A stretch of 5,231 bases of DNA, taken from positions 1-5,231 of the forward strand of contig JAKJAE010000231.1 of NCBI GenBank assembly GCA_022707665.1. The letters are read 5' to 3'. Both the position numbers and the translations under genes were made by a program. Numbering within the stretch: the stretch's first letter is position 1; every line of letters starts with the position of its first letter. The DNA is from Chloroflexota bacterium (lineage in GTDB: Bacteria; Chloroflexota; Anaerolineae; B4-G1; SLSP01). The notes beneath the pieces were generated by a model. The model ran no database searches. It was not told where the DNA came from and saw nothing but the letters and a program-made list of their open reading frames with translations. Of the stretch, positions 1 to 5,231 are shown piece after piece.

Positions 1-71
1 CCCGGCACTGACAGCGTCCCTGGCACCTGGACGGGCGCCCTGCACAGGATAGGCAAGACGGCAGTCTTCAT
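1..71 (-). CDS. Possible 5' end of a next operon gene, cut by the window edge
   Basis: An ATG at 69-71 (minus strand) opens a frame that stays open for 23 codons to the left edge. It reads MKTAVLPILCRAPVQVPGTL and continues SVPG. About 18 of its 22 complete non-start codons end in G or C, as expected for a coding frame here. It starts 38 bases after the transporter stop, on the same strand. The opening MKTAVL followed by a Val/Pro-rich stretch ending in PG resembles the N-terminus of medium-chain zinc-type alcohol or polyol dehydrogenases (MKAAVL...VP.P.PG), but 23 residues cannot prove this. The ribosome site is weak: GGCGG lies 4 bases before the ATG. It may be a real fifth gene or a chance frame. 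Confidence 0.38.
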   Translation of the reverse strand, partial: MKTAVLPILCRAPVQVPGTLSVP

Positions 72-109
72 TTTACCGCCAAGATGAAATGCTCCCCTGA
101 ATAGGATGC

Positions 110-1450
110 TCATGCCAGAACGCTTTTGCGCTCTGCCCTGCGAGGTTCCGGGAGGCTGACAGACAGGGGCAGCGCGATCAGGGTGCCGACTGCGGTGATC
201 ATGAACAGAAGTGGGTAGTTGTTGTCCGTCCATTGCAGAATAAGACCACCGAGGGTCGCGAAGAGCGCGGTGATGCCGTTCAGTGTGTTTGTAAGCCCCA
301 CATAGAGCGGGCGCTCTGTGTCCGAGGCCCATTCGAGGACGAAGGACGTCCAGGCGGGCAGATAGCAGCTATTCGACGCCTGGCTAACGAGGAAGACCGC
401 GCTATAGCCCCAGGCAAGCCAGACCGGATCGTGAATCCATCTGGGAATCAGGAGTGCCAGCACGGGAATCGCGGCGGTGATGGGAATGCTAATGAGTGAG
501 GCGAGGCGGGTCCCGTACCGTTCGTTGAGCCATCCGAAGAGCGCAGCAGCAATGACAACACCGATCACACCCACTGAAGTGAACCGGCCCACGACGTGGT
601 CAGGCAGTTGCAATTCGTCGAGCGCGTACGTGATGTAGAACGGAGCGGCAAGGCCTGCGAGGCCAAAGACTTGGCGTGTCAAGAGGTAGCGGCCGAAGGC
701 GCGATCGTGCTTGAGAATGCGCCCAAGCTGCGGCAGATACTCCCGCCAGGTAGGCACCTTTTCTACGGTTGGGCTCTTCCTCTCGACCCCCAGGGTGATC
801 GCGGTCAAGGACAGGCCGAGCATCCCGAATGCGGCGAGGAACAGGCTCGCATAGTTGACGGGATAGCCTGGACCCCCGTCGCCAAGAACCCATTCAACGG
901 CGAGGCCGGCGACGAAACTGAGCACGCCGGAGAGAATCTGTCCGATACTTGTGAGACGTCCCCGACGGTTCGCAGGGATGGATTTACTGAGGAAGTCAAA
1001 CCAGGCCATGCTCCCGAGACCATCGGCAATCCAGAAGATCGCCAAGGCGAAGATCGCCAGGGTGATGGTGAGGGTGGCATTCCGTGCCCTGGTGACGAGC
1101 ACGAACACAGCTAACAACAGGATCATCGAGCGACTGATGCCCGCTGGGACGATGATGTAGGGCTTCTTGTAGGGTTTATCGGCGAGGTAGCGTGCCGCCA
1201 GGAGCTGCGGGAGCAACCATCCGGCGCGCTGCAACGTCGAGATGAAGCCGATCACGGCGCTGGAGGCGCCCAAGGCTGTGAGGAAACCCGGCAAAACTGT
1301 CGTAGGCCCAAGGAAGGCCATTCCCAGGCCAAAGAAGCCGAAGTCGAGGGCCAGGCACCAGAAGTTGCGGCGGTAACTCATCCACCGCGGGGTGCTACCA
1401 GCACCCCGCGGCTCGATGTTGCGGTCCTCTACGGCAAGGTCAGACGCCAT
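110..1450 (-). CDS. MFS transporter, 12 predicted membrane helices
   Basis: This 446-residue integral membrane protein is probably the uptake carrier for the operon's substrate. Hydrophobic stretches fall near residues 31-55, 62-85, 98-120, 126-150, 168-190 and 198-222. A hydrophilic central loop (223-256) follows, then helices near 257-278, 290-310, 316-336, 343-365, 382-406 and 412-434. This is the 6+6 layout of the major facilitator superfamily. GWLNERYGTR (306-315), after the eighth helix, fits MFS motif A, and NRRGR (161-165) is the basic loop before helix 5. The ATG at 1450 lies 3 bases after the URO-D stop codon, so translation is probably coupled; the ribosome site is only a weak GTGGG inside the end of the upstream gene. 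Met24 (position 1381) is an alternative start and would leave a strong hairpin just upstream. The substrate cannot be read from the sequence; a sugar acid or short oligosaccharide is inferred from the neighbours. Export cannot be excluded. Confidence 0.88.
   Translation of the reverse strand: MASDLAVEDRNIEPRGAGSTPRWMSYRRNFWCLALDFGFFGLGMAFLGPTTVLPGFLTALGASSAVIGFISTLQRAGWLLPQLLAARYLADKPYKKPYIIVPAGISRSMILLLAVFVLVTRARNATLTITLAIFALAIFWIADGLGSMAWFDFLSKSIPANRRGRLTSIGQILSGVLSFVAGLAVEWVLGDGGPGYPVNYASLFLAAFGMLGLSLTAITLGVERKSPTVEKVPTWREYLPQLGRILKHDRAFGRYLLTRQVFGLAGLAAPFYITYALDELQLPDHVVGRFTSVGVIGVVIAAALFGWLNERYGTRLASLISIPITAAIPVLALLIPRWIHDPVWLAWGYSAVFLVSQASNSCYLPAWTSFVLEWASDTERPLYVGLTNTLNGITALFATLGGLILQWTDNNYPLLFMITAVGTLIALPLSVSLPEPRRAERKSVLA
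1385..1411. repeat. Perfect inverted repeat (12-bp arms, 3-base loop) in the transporter 5' coding region
   Basis: The arms CCGCGGGGTGCT (1385-1396) and AGCACCCCGCGG (1400-1411) are exact reverse complements separated by ACC. In the mRNA the hairpin spans nucleotides 40-66 of the transporter frame and codes for residues 14-22 (PRGAGSTPR) in a hydrophilic tail before the first helix. It has no following U-tract, so it is not a normal intrinsic terminator. It could slow ribosomes, protect the upstream mRNA segment from 3' decay, or form an intercistronic hairpin if translation really starts at 1381. Confidence 0.8.
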
Positions 1451-1453
1451 GGA

Positions 1454-2728
1454 TTACCCACTATACGTACCGGCTTCCTGGACGGTCCTGTAGATAGCCA
1501 GCACGTTCGCAACGGGCGACATCGGCTGGACATTGTGGATCGTGTTGAAGACGAACCCTCCTCCCGGGCTGAAGATGCGCAGGCGCTCTCGGACCTCCGC
1601 CTGGACCTCATCGGCTGTGCCAAATGGGAGTGTCTTCTGGGTATCCACGCCGCCACCCCAGAAAGTGATACGGTCACCGAACTGCTCCTTCAGCGTGCTC
1701 GGGTCCATGTCGGCTGCAGAACACTGGACGGGGTTGAGGATGTCGAACCCCGCTTCAATAAAGTCGGGTATCAGCTTCAGGATCGAGCCGCAGGAGTGGA
1801 TGAAGGTTTTCCAGCCAGTGTTGGCATGGATCCACTCATTCATCCGGGCGTGGTAGGGCTGGTAGAGCGCACGATAGGCGCGTGGTGAGATGAAGGGTCC
1901 CTGCTGTTGTCCGAAATCCGTCCCCGTGACGAGCACCGCAGTCACACGGTCGCCGACAACATCATAGATACGGGCCAGATTCTCAAGCGCGATCTCAGTC
2001 TGCCGCGCGAAGACCGCGTTCACGTAGTCGCGACGGGTTACCGTGCTGACGTACCACTCCTCGACATCACGGATACCCTTGGGATGCTTCAGCCAGGGCG
2101 CCGGGACAAGGGCAATGTCGCCGAGACCCGTGCTGCCGAAGTTGGCGAGGATGGCTTTGTCGGTCTGCGTGAAGAGCCAGTCGGATTGCTCAGCGTAATA
2201 GGCAAGGTCGGCATCGGAAATCGGGCCAAACTCCTCGAGGTTGTCTTCGACGTTGAGGGCGGTATCGTCGATGGGCGGTTGCCTGACGATCGAGTCGAAG
2301 TACCAACCGCCCGAGGGCATGCGTCCACTGGGCGGCGCTGACGTATCACCTTCCGGGTACATCAGGAGATCGCCACTGGGCTCGGGGGTCGTGTTGAATC
2401 CTTCGGGAACCAGCACCGGTGTGCCGTCGAAGGTGGTCCACTCCTTCCAGCCCAGATTCTCAAAGCCGAACATCGTCCGGGGCGAGCTGAGCCCAACGAC
2501 ATCAGTCGATAGCGCGTCCATCAGATCCGGGGCGATCTCACCCAGCATCTGGTAGGGCTCGACGACCTTCACCGGTGTCCCGGGAGCGTCGAGAGCCAGC
2601 GCCTGGCGAAGCCCATAAACGACGCTTACATGCATCCCAGTGACACTGCTGCCGCCCAGATCAACCGGGACGCGGTCTGGCTCTTCGTGGCCCAATGTTT
2701 TCGCGACACGTTCTCTGGATGTGAGCAT
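1454..2728 (-). CDS. URO-D-fold protein with methyltransferase-type zinc site (MtaA/CmuA-like)
   Basis: This 424-residue cytoplasmic protein belongs to the uroporphyrinogen decarboxylase superfamily. It opens with MLTSRERVAKTLGHEEPDRVPVD, the usual start of the non-haem branch (x-SRERV-x-x-xL-x-H-x-x-PDR-x-P). HSCG at 310-314 with Cys336 (NPVQCSA) gives the His-x-Cys...Cys set that binds zinc in corrinoid-linked methyltransferases such as MtaA and CmuA. GGGVDTQ (358-364) and NTIHNVQP (395-402) are the family's C-terminal barrel motifs. True haem-pathway HemE lacks the zinc set, and nothing else here is a haem gene. Family members move methyl groups between methoxy or methyl substrates, corrinoid proteins and thiols or tetrahydrofolate; many in sugar operons have no known function. 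The start at 2728 is chosen because a perfect AGGAGGT precedes it by 5 bases. A frame running up to 2803 adds only 25 low-complexity residues. The 3-base gap to the transporter suggests coupling. The substrate is unknown. Confidence 0.85.
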   Translation of the reverse strand: MLTSRERVAKTLGHEEPDRVPVDLGGSSVTGMHVSVVYGLRQALALDAPGTPVKVVEPYQMLGEIAPDLMDALSTDVVGLSSPRTMFGFENLGWKEWTTFDGTPVLVPEGFNTTPEPSGDLLMYPEGDTSAPPSGRMPSGGWYFDSIVRQPPIDDTALNVEDNLEEFGPISDADLAYYAEQSDWLFTQTDKAILANFGSTGLGDIALVPAPWLKHPKGIRDVEEWYVSTVTRRDYVNAVFARQTEIALENLARIYDVVGDRVTAVLVTGTDFGQQQGPFISPRAYRALYQPYHARMNEWIHANTGWKTFIHSCGSILKLIPDFIEAGFDILNPVQCSAADMDPSTLKEQFGDRITFWGGGVDTQKTLPFGTADEVQAEVRERLRIFSPGGGFVFNTIHNVQPMSPVANVLAIYRTVQEAGTYSG

Positions 2729-2733
2729 GGTGT

Positions 2734-2740
2734 ACCTCCT
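2734..2740 (-). promoter_or_regulatory. Strong ribosome binding site for the URO-D-like gene
   Basis: AGGAGGT on the minus strand is fully complementary to the anti-Shine-Dalgarno and sits 5 bases before the ATG at 2728. It decides the start of this gene and is the best ribosome site in the window. It lies within the 102-base gap 2729-2830, the longest gap between complete genes here, in which I see no convincing promoter or terminator. Confidence 0.88.
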
Positions 2741-2830
2741 GTGGCTAATGATCGGCGACGCGGGACCGGGGCCGGTGGGTTTCCCTTTTCCCGATCCGGT
2801 CACGTATTCCGCGACAATTGAAGGTAGTGT

Positions 2831-3457
2831 TCAGGCACCGGCTGCGCCGAGCCAGGCTTGGGCGATGAGGGCATGGCCTGCAGGCGATGGGTGGACGCCA
2901 TCGGGCAGCCAGAAGCCCATCTCGCGGCGCGCAGCAGCGGCAGCAAAGAGACCGTCCAGGGGGACGAAGGTGGCGTCGAACTCCCGGGCGAGTTTGCGAG
3001 CTACGGCGATTTTGGGGTCCAGGTCCACCCGCCACGTCGCACGGTCTTCGGGTACCGGCAATGAGAAAGGCTCCAGGATCATGAGCTGAGCGTGCAGCGC
3101 ATCCCGTGCGCTTTCGAGGATTGCCCGGTAATGCGCCTCATAGGCCTCCGCCGAGGTCGGGTCGCCACTGTCGTACCGGCGCCACGTGTCGTTGATGCCG
3201 ATGAGGATCGAGACGACACCTGGGTTGAGGTCCAGGCAGTCTTGCTGCCAGCGTCCGCGAAGGTCTTTGGCACGGTTGCCGCTGATGCCGCGGTTGATGA
3301 AGCGGACACGTTTCTCGGGGTAGAGTGCAGAGAACCACGCTGCGACCATCGAAGGGTAGCCTCGCCCCAGGTCGTTGTCATCATGCCGGCTGCGTCCGGC
3401 GTCGGTAATGCTGTCACCCTGGAAAAGGACGGTTGTGTTGGTACCGATGCATATCAT
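2831..3457 (-). CDS. SGNH/GDSL-family hydrolase, probable intracellular carbohydrate acetyl esterase (Axe2-like)
   Basis: This 208-residue enzyme shows all four SGNH blocks: GDSIT with nucleophile Ser16; RGISGN with oxyanion Gly60; GIND (87-90) with oxyanion Asn89; and DGVHP with Asp186 and His189 completing the triad. The length is typical of single-domain members. There is no signal peptide or membrane segment, so it should act in the cytoplasm, after uptake. The runs GDSITDAGR, NRGISGN, LRGRW and IGINDTWRRYD strongly recall Axe2, the intracellular acetylxylan esterase of Geobacillus stearothermophilus (recognised from memory, not aligned). Removing acetyl groups from an imported xylan fragment or sugar is therefore the best guess; another short-chain ester is possible. 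AGGAGA lies 7 bases before the ATG, and the dehydratase stop is 15 bases upstream. The URO-D-like gene follows after 102 bases. Confidence 0.88.
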   Translation of the reverse strand: MICIGTNTTVLFQGDSITDAGRSRHDDNDLGRGYPSMVAAWFSALYPEKRVRFINRGISGNRAKDLRGRWQQDCLDLNPGVVSILIGINDTWRRYDSGDPTSAEAYEAHYRAILESARDALHAQLMILEPFSLPVPEDRATWRVDLDPKIAVARKLAREFDATFVPLDGLFAAAAARREMGFWLPDGVHPSPAGHALIAQAWLGAAGA

Positions 3458-3464
3458 GATCTTG

Positions 3465-3470
3465 TCTCCT
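3465..3470 (-). promoter_or_regulatory. Ribosome binding site for the SGNH esterase
   Basis: AGGAGA on the minus strand sits 7 bases before the ATG at 3457, inside the 15-base gap after the dehydratase stop codon (3473-3475). It confirms the esterase start and tight linkage of the two genes. Confidence 0.8.
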
Positions 3471-3472
3471 AT

Positions 3473-5089
3473 CTAGAGCCAGAGTCCCTCGATGTCCCAG
3501 AGCGCAAATTCGCGATGGCCGTTATCCTCGGCCCGCGTTGTGCGCCCGGAGGCGACGTCAAGGATGAGGTCGAAGATACGCCGGCCCATTTCGGCGAGGC
3601 TGACTGGAACGCTGCCATCTGCCGGAATGACCAAGCCCGCATCGATGTCCATGTCGGCGCGCATACGCCGGTAGAGCGTTGTGTTGGACGCGATCTTGAT
3701 AACAGGCGCGATGGCGTTTCCGATGCCCGTACCGCGGCCGGTGGTGAAGCAGACGACCTGGCAACCAGAGCCGACGAGCGCGGGGACCGATAGCTGGTCG
3801 TAGCCGGGCGTATTGAGGAGATAGACCCCCGCTCTGTCGCGATCCCAGACCCACTCGCTGTACTGCATCACGCCTTGCACGGGGGCGCTGCCGCTCTTGG
3901 CCTGGGCGCCCAGCGATTTGATCGTGATATTGAGAAGGCCCCCTTCCTTGTTCCCACGGCTGGGGTTCTCGGTCATGCTGTGTCCGGCCCGGGCAGCATA
4001 CGCACGATAGGCCTCGAGCATGGCATAGATCTGGCCCACAACGGTTTGGTCAACAGCGCGGGCGGCGAAAAGGTGTGCCGCGCCAAAGAACTCGGGCACC
4101 TCCCCAATGACGCTCCGTCCCCCAGCACGAACCAGAAGGTCACTGGCGTGACCGAGGGCGGGGTTGGCGGTGAGACCGCTGAAGGCGTCGCTGCCGCCGC
4201 ATTCCAGCCCGAGCGCCAAGCTGCTCAACGGAGCCGGCCTGCGGGGTGTCCGGTTGGCTTCGGCAAGAAGCTCGGGGAGCAGCGCCAGGCCACGCTCGAT
4301 CGTTGCCTGTGTGCCACCCAGGTTCTGTACCGACAGCCGGCGCGCCGGCTTGCCATAGAGGGCTTGGAGGTCGCTCGTGCCAAAGTACTCGTCAAAGGCG
4401 ACGTGGTTGGTTTTTTCGCACCCCAGCTCGATCACGATGACTGCGCCGACATTGGGGTGGCGGATGTGCTGACCAAGCATACGCAGCGTTGACTCATAGG
4501 AGCCGGGGCCCACGGTCTCGACCGTTGGGTCAGGGCAAGCGCATCCCCCGTTATGAGCGATCGCGGTAACCCCATCGACGTTGGGGTACGCCGCGCGGCT
4601 GTAGATGCCACTCGCTTCGGCGCGGGTCGCGATCTGCGTGGCCTCATGGGCAGCGCACATGCTGGTAGGGACGATAAGCACCCAGTTGCGAATCCCAACA
4701 TTGCCATCGGTGCGATGGAATCCTTTGAAGGTGGGCAGTGGACCCTCCCATGCGGAGAGCGTTGCCGGCTGCAGGTCAATGGCACCGGGACCGATCTCCG
4801 GGACCTCGCTGTCCGCTGTGCTGTCATTGACCGGATCGCCGGGCACCAGACCTCTGGAGATGGCGAATGGCTGCCCATACTGAAGGATCCAGGCTCCAGC
4901 GGGCACAGGCCGGATGGCGAAGCGATGACCTGCCGGGATGGGGGTCCGAAGCGTGATTGGATCACCGTGTTCACGATGCAGGATAGTGCCGGCGTCAATA
5001 CGCTGCACGGCGACGGCGACATCATCATGCTCAGGATCTACGACGACGGCGAGGTCGCTGAGTTGGGGTGTACAGGCGTCTGTTGTCAT
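3473..5089 (-). CDS. UxaA-family sugar-acid dehydratase (altronate/galactarate dehydratase type)
   Basis: This 538-residue enzyme is a full-length fusion of an N-terminal SAF domain (about 11-85; GHRF at 54-57, QYGQPFA at 70-76) and the large UxaA/GarD dehydratase domain (about 120-530). Family signatures are RTDGNVGIRN (126-135), His179 with GGCAC (181-185), ELGCE (221-225), LECGGSDAFSGLTANP (295-310), NPSRGNKEGG (375-384), the TPGYD loop (427-431) and TTGRGT (449-454). Relatives are iron-dependent and dehydrate D-altronate or galactarate to 2-keto-3-deoxy acids in hexuronate and aldarate breakdown. It is somewhat longer than E. coli UxaA, mainly in the linker at 86-120. The His-x-His-Asn found after the SAF domain in E. 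coli UxaA (from memory) is replaced by VNDST, so substrate and metal binding may differ. The start is the only one possible: tandem in-frame stops lie at 5129-5134 with no ATG, GTG or TTG between. The ribosome site is weak. It is the first gene of the operon. Family certain; substrate not. Confidence 0.9.
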   Translation of the reverse strand: MTTDACTPQLSDLAVVVDPEHDDVAVAVQRIDAGTILHREHGDPITLRTPIPAGHRFAIRPVPAGAWILQYGQPFAISRGLVPGDPVNDSTADSEVPEIGPGAIDLQPATLSAWEGPLPTFKGFHRTDGNVGIRNWVLIVPTSMCAAHEATQIATRAEASGIYSRAAYPNVDGVTAIAHNGGCACPDPTVETVGPGSYESTLRMLGQHIRHPNVGAVIVIELGCEKTNHVAFDEYFGTSDLQALYGKPARRLSVQNLGGTQATIERGLALLPELLAEANRTPRRPAPLSSLALGLECGGSDAFSGLTANPALGHASDLLVRAGGRSVIGEVPEFFGAAHLFAARAVDQTVVGQIYAMLEAYRAYAARAGHSMTENPSRGNKEGGLLNITIKSLGAQAKSGSAPVQGVMQYSEWVWDRDRAGVYLLNTPGYDQLSVPALVGSGCQVVCFTTGRGTGIGNAIAPVIKIASNTTLYRRMRADMDIDAGLVIPADGSVPVSLAEMGRRIFDLILDVASGRTTRAEDNGHREFALWDIEGLWL

Positions 5090-5120
5090 GCACGACTCAT
5101 TGGGGCATGGTATAGGGTGT

Positions 5121-5149
5121 GCCGGGACCTACTATAGCATAGTCCCGGC
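5121..5149. promoter_or_regulatory. Imperfect inverted repeat, candidate operator of the operon
   Basis: The outer arms GCCGGGAC (5121-5128) and GTCCCGGC (5142-5149) are exact reverse complements. The same region can also pair ACTAT (5131-5135) with ATAGT (5139-5143) around AGC, so the whole forms an 11-bp stem with a 4-base bulge (ACCT). It lies 32 bases upstream of the first gene and overlaps the best -10-like box, which is where a repressor of the LacI, GntR or IclR kind commonly binds in sugar-acid operons. No regulator gene is in the window. It could instead be an RNA hairpin, for example a terminator stem of an upstream gene, but no T-tract follows on either strand. Confidence 0.5.
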
Positions 5150-5159
5150 GGATTGCGCA
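5131..5159 (-). promoter_or_regulatory. Tentative sigma70-type promoter for the operon
   Basis: On the minus strand TATAGT (5131-5136) matches five of six bases of the -10 consensus. Seventeen bases upstream, TGCGCA (5154-5159) matches the -35 consensus at only three positions, so the promoter would be weak or activator-dependent. A start about 7 bases downstream of the -10 box would give a leader of roughly 34 bases before the dehydratase ATG. The -10 box lies inside the inverted repeat, which fits repression by occlusion. The remaining bases to the right edge (5160-5231) show no recognisable gene; all minus-strand frames there are short. Confidence 0.35.
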
Positions 5160-5231
5160 CGGCGGACGTGCCGGGGGTGCATTTCAGGATGGGGGCAGAC
5201 ACGCTGCTCCCTCAGCCCCTGACGCACGATC

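Noticed and set aside
55..68. Small hairpin AAGAC/GTCTT followed by a short T-run, possible terminator
   Set aside because: The stem is only 5 bp with few GC pairs, the T-run is four bases and interrupted, and the site lies at the start of a possible coding frame.
596..1114. 172-codon open frame on the plus strand opposite the transporter
   Set aside because: It is highly charged, has no recognisable domain, and lies wholly opposite a gene with clear membrane-helix structure. Long antisense frames are expected in GC-rich DNA.
1454..2728. Haem biosynthesis uroporphyrinogen decarboxylase (hemE)
   Set aside because: The His-x-Cys...Cys zinc residues and the setting in a sugar-acid operon fit the methyltransferase-like branch; no haem gene is nearby.
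2729..2803. N-terminal extension of the URO-D-like frame to an ATG at 2803
   Set aside because: It adds 25 Gly/Pro/Ser/Lys-rich residues that do not look like the family, while the ATG at 2728 has a perfect AGGAGGT at 5 bases and begins with the family's usual N-terminal motif.
3092..3793. 233-codon plus-strand frame opposite the esterase and dehydratase
   Set aside because: It crosses the boundary of two well-supported genes and shows no family motif, so it is a shadow frame.
4335..4350. Perfect 16-base palindrome (AGCCGGCG/CGCCGGCT) inside the dehydratase gene
   Set aside because: It has no loop, codes for ordinary residues (KPARRL) and is made only of GC-rich steps, so chance is a sufficient explanation.
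3875..4492. 205-codon plus-strand frame (and 4553-5137 likewise) opposite the dehydratase
   Set aside because: The opposite strand carries continuous UxaA motifs through the same bases; these frames show none.
5132..5230. Open minus-strand frame from the right edge, possible end of an upstream gene
   Set aside because: It is only 32 codons before a stop inside the inverted repeat, and its residues (Arg/His/Pro-rich) match nothing I recognise; chance openness is likely at this GC content.

Overview
The window is a compact catabolic operon read right to left (minus strand) in a GC-rich bacterium. Four complete genes fill almost all of it: a UxaA-type sugar-acid dehydratase (3473-5089), a cytoplasmic SGNH esterase (2831-3457), a URO-D-fold protein with a methyltransferase-type zinc site (1454-2728) and a 12-helix MFS transporter (110-1450). 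A fifth frame starting at position 71 and running off the left edge may be the next gene. Gaps between genes are 15, 102, 3 and 38 bases, all in one direction, so a single transcript is likely. There are no RNA genes, mobile elements or CRISPR arrays that I can see.

The right end (5090-5231) is the only sizeable non-coding stretch. It holds an imperfect inverted repeat (5121-5149) overlapping a TATAGT box, 41 bases before the first gene. This looks like an operator on the operon promoter. A second, perfect hairpin (12-bp arms, 3-base loop) lies at 1385-1411, inside the start of the transporter gene.

Organism: the GC-rich codon use and the pairing of a URO-D-family protein with sugar-acid catabolism and an MFS carrier fit environmental Chloroflexota (Thermomicrobia-like) or similar carbohydrate-degrading phyla. 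This is an impression from gene content; no marker gene is present.

How the genes may work together (inference): the transporter brings in a sugar acid or small uronate-containing sugar, the esterase removes acyl (probably acetyl) groups inside the cell, and the UxaA-type enzyme dehydrates the aldonate or aldarate to a 2-keto-3-deoxy acid. The URO-D-like protein is the unusual member. Its His-x-Cys...Cys set is the zinc site of corrinoid-linked methyltransferases, which raises the possibility that the substrate carries a methyl ether, such as the 4-O-methylglucuronate of acetylated glucuronoxylan. No corrinoid protein or tetrahydrofolate enzyme is visible here to confirm it.
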